DNA of 64,000 bases, from the NCBI GenBank assembly GCA_963842335.1, contig CAWJGF010000024.1:62001-126000 (forward strand). Direction: 5' to 3'. Position numbers and translations under genes: made by a program. The DNA comes from PALSA-600 sp963842335 (lineage in GTDB: Bacteria; Actinomycetota; Thermoleophilia; Gaiellales; Gaiellaceae). The notes beneath the pieces are model-generated. The model was not told where the DNA came from. It saw only the letters and a program-made list of their open reading frames with translations, and did no database searches. This document shows positions 43,523 to 51,653 of this stretch, piece after piece. How positions within the stretch are numbered: the stretch's first letter is position 1; each line of letters begins with the position of its first letter.

Positions 43523-45853
43523 TTGGCCCGCCGCCTTCTGATCGCATGCGCCGTGGCGTGCGCCGCCGGGATCCTCACGCCGGCCGGGCAGAACGCCCAG
43601 CAGAAAACAAAGCTCATCTGGACGGTGGGAAACGGGCCGTTCCGGGTCGACGTGCTGAGCAATTCGCACCGGATCACCGAGATCGGCGGAGCCGCGCCGC
43701 TCAGCTACGTCACGAATGGAGGCGACGAGTACCAGCTCACTCGCCTCGTCTCGCGCCGGTCGGCGCGCGGAACCACGACGCTGAACCTCGCAGGCGGCGA
43801 GGCGGGGCGAACGGCCACCCTGTCGCTCCGTGCCTCAGCCGCCGGGCTTCGCGCGACACTCAGCCTCCTTCCCGCGACAGGCGTGCAGGCGATCAGGTTC
43901 ACACTCGCGGCGCAGAGCTCGGCGCACTTCCTCGGCTCGGGGGAGCGAACCCGCTTCGTCGACCTGCAGCGAACGGTGCTGCCCTTGAAGGTTTGGAACG
44001 CGTGCGACAGCTCGGCGCCTGCGCCGTTCTTTGCGTCCACCGACGGATTCGGAGCTGCCGTGACGAGCTCCGCAGTCGGCCGCATCGCGTTTCCGGGCGC
44101 GGTCGACGACACGAGCTTTGCCTGCGACCTGGACTCACCGTCGTGCTCGGTCGGACCGGCGGCTGCCGCCGTCCGGATCTGCCTCCAGACGGCCGCGGCA
44201 ACGATCGAGATCACGCCTGGCTCACCTCGACAAGTTGTCTCGGCGTACGTTCGCCGCACCGGTCGGCCACGGGCCCCGTGGCTGCCGCAACTCGGCCTCA
44301 TGCAGTGGCGCGACGAGGTCACGGGACCCGCGCAACTGCTTGGCGACATCCAGCAGTTGAAAACGCGAAAGCTGCCCGTCGGGTGGGTGATCCTCGACAA
44401 CCCGTGGGAAGACGGCGCCGCGAACGGCTGCTTCGGGGCGCTTCGATTCGATCCCACGCGCTACCCCGACCCGGTGGGGATGATCCGCGACGTGCACAGG
44501 GACGGGGTGCGCTTCATGCTGTGGATCTCGCCCGAGCTCCGCAAGAAAGGATGCCCCGCCCCCTCGTATCCGGACGGCTGGCTGACCGGCGACGACGACT
44601 TCTTCGTGCGCGACCTGACGAACCCGCTCGAGCGGGCAGATTTCGTGCAGCGAGTCGGCGCGCTCGCAGCGTTGGGCGTCGACGGCTTCAAGGGCGACCG
44701 TGGCGACGAAGTCGACCTGGAGAAGGACACTCTCGACGGCGGCAGTGGCGTGGCACTGCAGAACGCGTTCCCACTGCTGTACGCGAAGGCGGTCGCCGCG
44801 GCGATGCAGCCGCACCGCAAGCAATGGGCGAGCCTCTTCCGCTCGGCTGCGCCTGGGTCGGCGGCCGTGCTTCCCGGGTTCGTCGGCGAGGACCGGCAGC
44901 ACAGTTGGAACGGCCTCTATGACTCGATCCGCGAAGCGCAGACGGCCGGCCTCGCCGGCGAGGCGATGTGGGGCTCCGACATCGGCGGCTACCAGGGTGG
45001 CGGCAACGTCACGCCGGAACTGCTCGGCCGCTGGGCGCAGTTCGCCGCGCTGACTCCGATCTTCGAGGTAGGCGGAGCCGGAGCGAACGCGACGTTCTGG
45101 CAGCTCGGGAGCGCCGCCGTCGCGCGCTTCCGCGCCGCCGCAACCCTCCACTACGAGCTCGTGCCGTACCTCTTCGACCTCGCACAGCGCGCGACCGCAA
45201 CGGGCCTCTCACCGGTCCGCCCGCTCGGGCTCTCCTGGCCCGGCGACGCGCGCGCATGGGCACACGACGCTGAGTTCACCGTTGGTGACAGCCTGCTGGC
45301 CGCTCCGATCATCACGCCGGCGCCTACGGGAGGTGCAACGACCACCAGGTGTATCTGCCGGCCGGCAACTGGGTCGATTTCTTCACCGGCCGCCGTTTCG
45401 CAGGCGGGCGTACGATCACGCGGACATCGACGTCCCTGGACTTTCCGCTCTACCTCCGCTCCGGGTCGGCGCTGGCGGCAAATCTTCGTTCACCGGCCGT
45501 GTGGGCCGATCCCTGGCGGCGTGAACGACCTCATCCGCCCCGGCCGCCAGGGCTGGATGGTCGCGCCGAGCATCGGTGTGGTCTCGAGGGCAGAGACCGA
45601 GGGCTCGACCCTCACCGCGGTCGAGCCGACAGCGGGCAGCATCGCCATCACCCTGCACCGGCCGGCGCGGGAACAGCAATTGCTCGTTCTCACGCCATCA
45701 CGCATCTGCCGCGTTCTTGTCAACGGCGCGGTCGTGGCCCACACGAGTGCGTCGAGCGCATCGTCTCTGCGCACCCGGCTGGCTGATCGAGCCTGCGCCG
45801 CGGCATGGTGTCGTGGTCAAAGCCCACGTCGGCCGACGACACGGTCGACCTAA
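43523..45853 (+). CDS. secreted GH31 family alpha-glycosidase, two compensating frameshifts
   Basis: 776 residues as read. TTG 43523 opens a signal peptide (ARRLLIACAVACAAGILTPA). The N-terminal beta domain is followed by the barrel with VGWVILDNPW, GVDGFKGDRGDE with Asp392 as nucleophile, FVGEDRQHSW with Asp457 as likely acid/base, and WGSDIGGYQGG. Between about 45333 and 45515 the frame is wrong; the correct reading is VYLPAGNWVDFFTGRRFAGG and FPLYLRSGSALA, the usual GH31 C-terminal beta domain. Substrate may be an alpha-xyloside or alpha-glucoside; UDP-xylose synthase is nearby, but that is only suggestive. The extreme C-terminus is uncertain because of further indels. Confidence 0.85.
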   Translation: MARRLLIACAVACAAGILTPAGQNAQQKTKLIWTVGNGPFRVDVLSNSHRITEIGGAAPLSYVTNGGDEYQLTRLVSRRSARGTTTLNLAGGEAGRTATLSLRASAAGLRATLSLLPATGVQAIRFTLAAQSSAHFLGSGERTRFVDLQRTVLPLKVWNACDSSAPAPFFASTDGFGAAVTSSAVGRIAFPGAVDDTSFACDLDSPSCSVGPAAAAVRICLQTAAATIEITPGSPRQVVSAYVRRTGRPRAPWLPQLGLMQWRDEVTGPAQLLGDIQQLKTRKLPVGWVILDNPWEDGAANGCFGALRFDPTRYPDPVGMIRDVHRDGVRFMLWISPELRKKGCPAPSYPDGWLTGDDDFFVRDLTNPLERADFVQRVGALAALGVDGFKGDRGDEVDLEKDTLDGGSGVALQNAFPLLYAKAVAAAMQPHRKQWASLFRSAAPGSAAVLPGFVGEDRQHSWNGLYDSIREAQTAGLAGEAMWGSDIGGYQGGGNVTPELLGRWAQFAALTPIFEVGGAGANATFWQLGSAAVARFRAAATLHYELVPYLFDLAQRATATGLSPVRPLGLSWPGDARAWAHDAEFTVGDSLLAAPIITPAPTGGATTTRCICRPATGSISSPAAVSQAGVRSRGHRRPWTFRSTSAPGRRWRQIFVHRPCGPIPGGVNDLIRPGRQGWMVAPSIGVVSRAETEGSTLTAVEPTAGSIAITLHRPAREQQLLVLTPSRICRVLVNGAVVAHTSASSASSLRTRLADRACAAAWCRGQSPRRPTTRST

Positions 45854-45897
45854 GCGCCTGCGTTCGACTCGCTCCCGACGCCGATCGGTGAGCCAAC

Positions 45898-45903
45898 TAG
45901 ACT
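45898..45903 (+). promoter_or_regulatory. candidate -10 (TAGACT)
   Basis: TAGACT ends 11 nt before GTG 45915 of the GT39-like gene. Spacing is at the long end of the set. Confidence 0.25.
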
Positions 45904-45914
45904 CGCCTCCCAAC

Positions 45915-47414
45915 GTGATCGACTCAGCAATGCCCGCGCGTGGGCGCAACCGCTGGTCGGCGCGTTCACCGTGGCTGTTGCTGTTCGCCGGTATCGCTGT
46001 CGCCGGAATCGCCCTCCGTGTCTGGGTCTACCGGTCTGCACTCGGCATCCCGGACAGCGACGAGGCAATTGTCGGCTTGATGGCCCGTCACGCCTTGCAC
46101 GGACAGATCAGGACGTTCTTCTGGGGCCAGGCATACGGTGGAACACAGGAGGTGCTCCTGACTGTCCCTGTGTTCTTCATCTCGGGGAGCAGCTGGCTCG
46201 GACTTCACGTCGTTCCGATCGTCATGTCCATCGTGGCGGCTTTCGTCGTCTGGCGCGACGGCCGCAGAACGATCGGCGAGCCCGCCGCGCGTGTCGCGGC
46301 CGGCGTCTACTGCATCTGGCCGCCGTTCGTGATCTACAAGTTGACGCACGCATTGGGCTTCTACGCGAGCAGTGTCCTCTATTGCAGCCTTCTCCTCTTG
46401 CTCACCCTTCGCATGGTCGAGCGTCCAACGCGTGTCCGAGCCGGTGTCTTTGGGCTCACCCTCGGCCTCGCGGGATGGGAGAGCGAGCAGCTCGTTCCCA
46501 TCGCCGTTGCGCTGATTCTCTGGACGCTCTGGAAGCAACGGCGCAATCTGCGCAACCTCTGGGTGGCAATTCCGCTCGCCGTTATCGGAGCGATGCCGTC
46601 GATCGTCTGGAATTTCCGGCACGACTGGGGCTCGCTCAAATCGCCGATCGCAGACACCACGACGTACCAGCAACGCCTCCGTATCTTCGTGTCGCCGCTG
46701 ATGCCGATGCTGGTCGGTCTTCGCACCCCGTTCACCCAGCAACTGCTCCTACCGGCGGCCTTGACGTTGTTGATCTATGCAGCTGCAGCCGGGCTCTTCG
46801 CGTACGGCGCGTATCGGGCTCGTGCCCGGAATGCATCGATCCTCTACGCCGTCGCCGCGGTGTTCCCGTTCGTCTACGCGATCTCGCCTCAGACACTCTT
46901 CGTGTCGGAGCCTCGTTACCTCATCGTCCTGAGCCCGGTTCTCGTCCTACTCGTGGCTCAGGTCGCCACGACATACGCCCGCGGAGTCGCAGTTGTCGCG
47001 ATCGCATGCGCCCTCTCATTCGTGACGTTGCAACGAATGGACACGTTCTTTCGCACGGTGCCGCCGGTCCCCCCGACCGCACCGCGCGATCTTCATCCCT
47101 TGATCGCAACATTGGATCGGTTGCATCTTGATCGCATTTACGCCGACTTCTGGCTTGCCTACAGGCTCGACTTCGATACGCGTGAACGCATCATCGCCTC
47201 GCAAAACAAGTTCACGCACCTGACGTTCGTCGGAGGCCAAGCCGTTGCGTCGCGCCACCCGTTCATTCGCTACCGCCCCTACGAGCGGGAAGTGGAAGCG
47301 CGCGGCACGGATTCGTCTTCTCGGGCGCGAACTCGGACTCGAGGCTTCATGGCTCACTTGCGCAGGCTACCGAGATTAGGCGGCCGTTCCACGCTACGGA
47401 CCACTCGCGCTTGA
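45915..47414 (+). CDS. GT39-like (GT-C) membrane glycosyltransferase
   Basis: About 499 residues. After a short basic N-terminus there are about ten membrane helices. The first outer loop carries GIPDSDEAIVGLMARHAL with the acidic pair typical of GT39/ArnT-type enzymes, then FFWGQAYGGTQEVLL. The C-terminal soluble part (LDRLHLDRIYADFWLAYRLD) is outside the membrane. The last ~35 residues are probably out of frame: a slip near 47305 would give GFVFSGANSDSRLHGSL. ATG 45930 is an alternative start. It likely uses a polyprenyl-phosphate sugar donor. Confidence 0.82.
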   Translation: MIDSAMPARGRNRWSARSPWLLLFAGIAVAGIALRVWVYRSALGIPDSDEAIVGLMARHALHGQIRTFFWGQAYGGTQEVLLTVPVFFISGSSWLGLHVVPIVMSIVAAFVVWRDGRRTIGEPAARVAAGVYCIWPPFVIYKLTHALGFYASSVLYCSLLLLLTLRMVERPTRVRAGVFGLTLGLAGWESEQLVPIAVALILWTLWKQRRNLRNLWVAIPLAVIGAMPSIVWNFRHDWGSLKSPIADTTTYQQRLRIFVSPLMPMLVGLRTPFTQQLLLPAALTLLIYAAAAGLFAYGAYRARARNASILYAVAAVFPFVYAISPQTLFVSEPRYLIVLSPVLVLLVAQVATTYARGVAVVAIACALSFVTLQRMDTFFRTVPPVPPTAPRDLHPLIATLDRLHLDRIYADFWLAYRLDFDTRERIIASQNKFTHLTFVGGQAVASRHPFIRYRPYEREVEARGTDSSSRARTRTRGFMAHLRRLPRLGGRSTLRTTRA

Positions 47415-47438
47415 GTCAGGGCCTAAGGTGGGCGGCCC

Positions 47439-48381
47439 TCAGCGCAGGTCTTTGTTCGACTCCATGTCGAACCACATTGCGAAGAGCGTGAACTGGCTGC
47501 CCGAGATCAGCAGCAGCGCGACGAGCACGATCGTCGCCGGCGTGATGCTGTTGCCCATCAGCCGGAGCACGAGCTCGAGCACGCCGAGCGCGAGCCCGAC
47601 GGCCGTCATCAGGAAGCCGAGGAAGTAGAAGAAGACGAGCGGATGGAAGTCGCGGATCACGTACTTCTCGCGCATCCGCCAGAAGAAGCCCTTCCAGAGG
47701 AGCCACGAGATGCGCGGCACGACCCGCCGGATCTTGATGCCGGAGCGCTCGCCGACGCCGTAGATCGGCCGCGACGGGAAGTCGCGCACGCGGGCGTTCC
47801 AGACGTTCAGGTGCACGAGCATGTCGTTCGGGAACCCGTAGGAGACGTAGATGCGGTCGAGGTCGAGCAACTGGAGCATCGCGCAGCGACACGACCGTGT
47901 AGCCGGCCTGCGAGTCGGCGATGTGCCAGTAGCCCGACGAGATCTTCGTCAGCATGCTGAGGACCGCGTTGCCCAGGTACCGGTTGCGGGGAATCAGCTG
48001 CCAGGCACTGCCGGTGAAGAGGCGGTTCGCCTTCGCGTAGTCGAGCTCACCGCGAACGACCGGCAGCGTGAACTCCTCGAGCTCGTCGGGGTCCATCTGA
48101 TTGTCGCCCGCCATCACCGCGACAGCGTCCATCCGCTCGGCGAGCGCGCGCTTGTAGCCGGTGACGATCGCCGCGCCCACGCCACCGTTGCGCTCGTGCG
48201 TGATCACCTCGACCCGGGGATCGTCGACGCCGCGCGCCCGCTCCGCGGTCGCGTCGCCCGAGGCGTCGTCGACGACGAAGATTCGGTCGACGAAGCCGGG
48301 GATCCCCTGCACCGTCGCTGCGATCAGTCCTTCCTCGTCGTGCGCCGGTACCACGACGGCGACGCTCTTTCCTTCGAGCAT
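47439..48381 (-). CDS. GT2 glycosyltransferase with C-terminal membrane helices, one frameshift
   Basis: About 313 residues when repaired. VAVVVPAHDEEGLIAATV and VVDDASGDATAERA are GT2 nucleotide-binding elements, and AVMAGDNQMDPDEL carries the DxD-type motif. At about 47880 one base is off; the reading then continues LDLDRIYVSYGFPNDMLVHL and FFWRMREKYVIRDFHPLVFF, with two membrane helices near the end and a stop at 47439. This is a DPM1/GtrB-like polyprenyl-phosphate sugar synthase, a possible donor supplier for the GT39-like enzymes. ATG 48381 is preceded at 6 nt by TACGAT. Confidence 0.82.
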
Positions 48382-48387
48382 CCCGCG

Positions 48388-48393
48388 ATCGTA
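48388..48393 (-). promoter_or_regulatory. candidate leaderless -10 (TACGAT)
   Basis: On the reverse strand, 6 nt before ATG 48381 and just after the Wzz stop. Confidence 0.45.
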
Positions 48394-48398
48394 CGGCT

Positions 48399-49268
48399 CT
48401 AGGCGGACGGGCGGTCGATGCGGGTGTCCACAACGATCGCGACGATCGCTCCGAGAATCAGCCCGATCAGCGCGCCGATCAGCAGCGAGCTATTGCGTGA
48501 GTGGGCGGAGGCCTTCTGCGCCTTCGCAACCGTGATCACCTTCGCGCTCTCGACTTCCTTCGCAAACGCGAGCTGTTGCTGCAGCGTCTCCTGCTGTGCA
48601 ATCAGGTTGCCCTGCCTCGTCTCGGCGTTGTCTTCCTGGCTGACGATCACGAGCTGCTGGAGCGGGTCGAGGTGACTCGCGGCCTTGAGAGCAGCGTTGA
48701 TCGCTGCCAGCTGAACCGTGATCAATGCAAGTTGCCTGTTGACGCTCGCGAGGGTCGTCTGGAACGTCCGGATCTTCACGGCGACATACGGCTTGGTGGT
48801 CTGCTGCACGACGATCGACGCGAGCGCATTCGCGGCGCCGGCGGTCGTCGTCGGATGCGTGCCTGTGACCGTGAGTGCAATGAGCGGCGTTGCGCGCGCG
48901 GCGCCGGCTCCCGTGACGGTGCCCACCTGCGAGATCGAGACGTGCCCGCGCAGCGCGGAGGCGTGCATGTCGGCCCGGTTGGCCGCCTGCTCTTGCGCCG
49001 CGGCCGAGCTGACGATCTGGGAGACCGCACGTGGGTTCGTCCCGTAGCCGTTGACGAGCACCCCGCCCGGCGAGGTCGGCTGACCCAGCGAGATCAGTGA
49101 CGTCGCTTTGTACGTCGCGCCGCCGCGGAACGAGTACAGGACCCCGACGATCGCGCCGAGGACGAGACCCGCGACCGGGATCCACCAGAGCGCGACGAGC
49201 GCTCTGCGCCAGCGGGCGAGATCGACCTCGCGCTCGGCGTCGACATCGGGTTGGCGGGGGGCCGTCAC
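48399..49268 (-). CDS. Wzz-like chain-length/tyrosine-kinase-adaptor membrane protein
   Basis: 289 residues. The N-terminus is cytoplasmic, followed by helix 1 (LWWIPVAGLVLGAIVGVLY), an extracytoplasmic alpha/beta region with a coiled-coil part between residues ~165 and ~245 (NLIAQQETLQQQLAFAKEVE), and helix 2 near the C-terminus (LLIGALIGLILGAIVAIV). This is the Wzz layout, which sets polymer length in Wzy-dependent systems. No kinase domain is fused and none is encoded nearby. GTG 49268 overlaps the SDR stop (GTGA) and has TAGAGT 9 nt before it. Confidence 0.88.
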   Translation of the reverse strand: MTAPRQPDVDAEREVDLARWRRALVALWWIPVAGLVLGAIVGVLYSFRGGATYKATSLISLGQPTSPGGVLVNGYGTNPRAVSQIVSSAAAQEQAANRADMHASALRGHVSISQVGTVTGAGAARATPLIALTVTGTHPTTTAGAANALASIVVQQTTKPYVAVKIRTFQTTLASVNRQLALITVQLAAINAALKAASHLDPLQQLVIVSQEDNAETRQGNLIAQQETLQQQLAFAKEVESAKVITVAKAQKASAHSRNSSLLIGALIGLILGAIVAIVVDTRIDRPSA

Positions 49269-50180
49269 TCGGCGGCGACTCTAGCCGACGCCCATTCCCA
49301 CTGGCGCGTGAGCCCCTCCTCGAGTGCCACCCGCGGCTGCCAGCCGAGTTCACCGCGGATGCGGGTCGTGTCGGCCTGCGTGCGGCGCTGGTCGCCGGGG
49401 ACGGAAGGCTGACGGCGGCGCACATCGAGCGTGCGTCCCGAGATCGACTCGAGCATTGCGATCGTCTCGTTCATCGACGCCTCGAGCGCCCCGCCGACGT
49501 TGTAGATCCCGCTGCCCCCCTCCATGGCGAGGATGGTGCCGTCGACGATGTCGCTGACATACGTCCAGCCCCGCGACTGCTCACCGTCGCCGAAGAGCTC
49601 GAAGTGACCGCCTTCGGCGAGAGCGGAGACGATCCGCGTAAACGCCATGTCCGGGCGCTGGCGCGGGCCGAAGGCGTTGAAGTAACGCACGACGACGCAG
49701 TCGAGCCCGAACTCACGCGCATACGCGTCGGCGAGATGCTCGCACGCGAGCTTCGTGATGCCGTACGGCGAGTTCGGGCGCGGCCTCGTGTCCTCGGGCG
49801 TCGGATATCGCTCGGCAGCGCCGTAGATCGACGACGACGATGCGAACACGACCTTGACACCGTCTCGGGCGGCCGCCTCGAAGACGCGCTGCGAGGCAAG
49901 CTCGTTCCGTCGCAGGTACAGCGGAAAGACATCGCCGAAGCTGCGCACCCCGGGCTGGCCCGCGAGGTGGAAGACGCCGTCGCACCCGGCGAAATCGAGC
50001 GGGTCATCGGCCAGGTCGAGACGCCGGACGTCGAGGCCGTGGGCGTTCTCCTCCTTCAAGCGCCGGATCGTAGTAGTCGGTGAAGCAATCGATCCCCATC
50101 ACCTCGTGGCCGGCAGTCTTCAATGCCTCGGCGAGGTGTGAGCCGATGAACCCGGCGGCGCCCGTGACGACGTAACGCAT
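49265..50180 (-). CDS. NAD-dependent UDP-sugar epimerase (SDR), one frameshift near 50060
   Basis: About 304 residues when repaired. The first ~40 codons (MRYVVTGAAGFIGSHLAEAL, then CFTDYYDPAL) hold the cofactor motif; one extra base near 50060 then splits them from the rest. The remainder has FHLAGQPGVRSFG, SSSSIYGAAERYPTPED, catalytic YGITK and FNAFGPRQRPDMAF. It resembles UDP-glucuronate/UDP-glucose 4-epimerases. The part after the slip looks complete from about 50059 and can be mistaken for a shorter gene. ATG 50180 is preceded at 6 nt by TAGGGT. Confidence 0.83.
49278..49283 (-). promoter_or_regulatory. candidate leaderless -10 (TAGAGT)
   Basis: On the reverse strand, inside the last codons of the SDR gene, 9 nt before GTG 49268 of the Wzz gene. 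Confidence 0.35.
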
Positions 50181-50186
50181 CGCGTG

Positions 50187-50192
50187 ACCCTA
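50187..50192 (-). promoter_or_regulatory. candidate leaderless -10 (TAGGGT)
   Basis: On the reverse strand, 6 nt before ATG 50180. The TAG is the stop codon of the beta-propeller gene upstream. Confidence 0.45.
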
Positions 50193-51653
50193 CCCGCATG
50201 CCTTTGCAAGCAAGATCCCGGCGCGGCGGACGTTCGCGCGCTTCCCGCGCACAGCGAGGTGGCACACATGTTCCGAGGCGGTCCCGCCCGGCCGCCCGAC
50301 GTGAATGGCGAGCGGATGGACCCCGACGACATGCAGCCGGCTCAGACCGCCGCGGCGCAAGACACGCAGCGCGCCCGCCTCGTTCAAGCCGCGTACCCGC
50401 CGAGCCGCGCGCGCCTCCACGAGGCCATAGAGCTTGGCGTTCCCGACGAGATAGAGCCGTGCCGAATCGGCCACGACCGGTGAGTACTTCCCGTCGGGGA
50501 ACGACCAGACCTGATGGCCGCTGCGCGCGTCGAGTGCGTAGGTCGTCCCTTTGAGGGTCGCGAAATAGACGCGCCCGGCGATGATCGTCGGCGAGCCGGA
50601 GATCGGCCCGTTCGCCGTGAACTGCCAGAGCACGGCACCGGTCGCTGCGTCGAGGCAATAGAAGCGATGCGAGTACGAGCCCACGTACACGCGGTCGCGC
50701 CAAACGGCCGGCGACGAGTAGACATACCCGCCCGTGGACTGCGACCAGCGGAGCTTGCCGCTTGCGGCACCGAAGGAGTAGACCTTCCCGTCCGTCCCGC
50801 CGATGTAGACGCGGCCGTAGGCGACCGCCGGGGTCCCGTAGAAGTTTCCCGCGTGGCCGAAGCGCGGCTGGGCCTTCGCCGTCCAGAGCACGCGCCCGGT
50901 CGTCGCGTTCAATGCGTAGACGTGGCTCGAGTAGTCGCCGACGAAGAGGCGGTTGCCCGAGATCGCGACGCCGCCCTTGACCTGCCCCTGCAGCTTCGTG
51001 ACCCAACGCACCTTGCCGGTGCGCCGCCGCAACGCCCACACCCGGCCGTTCCAGTCGCCCGCGAACACCGTCGCGCCGACGACGAGCGGCGACGACTCGG
51101 AGGGACCGATCGTCTTGCGCCAGCGCACATGGCCGTCGCCGACCCCGAAGGCGATCAGCTCGCCGGTGAGCTTGGGGCTCGGCGTGCGGTTGCAGGGCGG
51201 TGCGTTGAGAAATGTCTCGTAGACCATATGGCGGTCGACGGCAGGTGAAGCGGCGACGCACCGGTGTGAGACGTAGCTCCATGCCTTGCGGCCGTTTGCA
51301 GCGCCCACCCCGAACACGACGCCGGCGTTATTGGCGAAGAAGAGCCGCCCGTAAGCGACCGCCGGCGGAAACTCGACGAGTGTTCGCGCATGGAACGTCC
51401 AGACGCGACGGAAGGGCGGTGCGAGCGAGATGCCGTTCGCGAAGCGAAGCCGTTCCGCGTCATGACCGTAGGTCGGCCACGCGACGCCCGGCTCCTTCGG
51501 CTTCGTGGCGACGGTCTCCGTCGGCACAAACTCGACCGTCGACGAGCCTTGCACGTCTCGAGACTGCCGCTTGACGTGCAGGTAGTAGGCCACCCCCGCA
51601 CCGGCCGCGATGAGCAGCACGGCAACGGCGACCGCAAGCAGGGCGCGCTTCAC
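50190..51653 (-). CDS. membrane-anchored PQQ-like beta-propeller protein
   Basis: 487 residues. One N-terminal membrane helix (LLAVAVAVLLIAAGAGVAYYL) is followed by a linker and seven or so PQQ-type blades between residues ~80 and ~425. Each has the A-G-x-x-x-W-type repeat (GRKAWSYVSH, GHVRWRKTIG, GKVRWVTKLQ, GRVLWTAKAQ, GKLRWSQSTG). The tail of ~60 residues is Arg/Gly-rich and of unknown role. No dehydrogenase domain is present, so it is more likely a scaffold than an alcohol dehydrogenase. GTG 51653 overlaps the stop of the next propeller gene (GTGA), and the two are probably paired. Confidence 0.85.
   Translation of the reverse strand: MKRALLAVAVAVLLIAAGAGVAYYLHVKRQSRDVQGSSTVEFVPTETVATKPKEPGVAWPTYGHDAERLRFANGISLAPPFRRVWTFHARTLVEFPPAVAYGRLFFANNAGVVFGVGAANGRKAWSYVSHRCVAASPAVDRHMVYETFLNAPPCNRTPSPKLTGELIAFGVGDGHVRWRKTIGPSESSPLVVGATVFAGDWNGRVWALRRRTGKVRWVTKLQGQVKGGVAISGNRLFVGDYSSHVYALNATTGRVLWTAKAQPRFGHAGNFYGTPAVAYGRVYIGGTDGKVYSFGAASGKLRWSQSTGGYVYSSPAVWRDRVYVGSYSHRFYCLDAATGAVLWQFTANGPISGSPTIIAGRVYFATLKGTTYALDARSGHQVWSFPDGKYSPVVADSARLYLVGNAKLYGLVEARAARRVRGLNEAGALRVLRRGGLSRLHVVGVHPLAIHVGRPGGTASEHVCHLAVRGKRANVRRAGILLAKACG

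Noticed and set aside
43024..44922. 632-codon forward frame from the WxL-like 4 start through GH31
   Set aside because: After the slip near 43383 it reads the GH31 gene out of frame and is Arg-rich.
45576..45914. N-terminal extension of the GT39-like gene
   Set aside because: The first 113 codons are Arg/Ser-rich and lie inside the GH31 gene in another frame.
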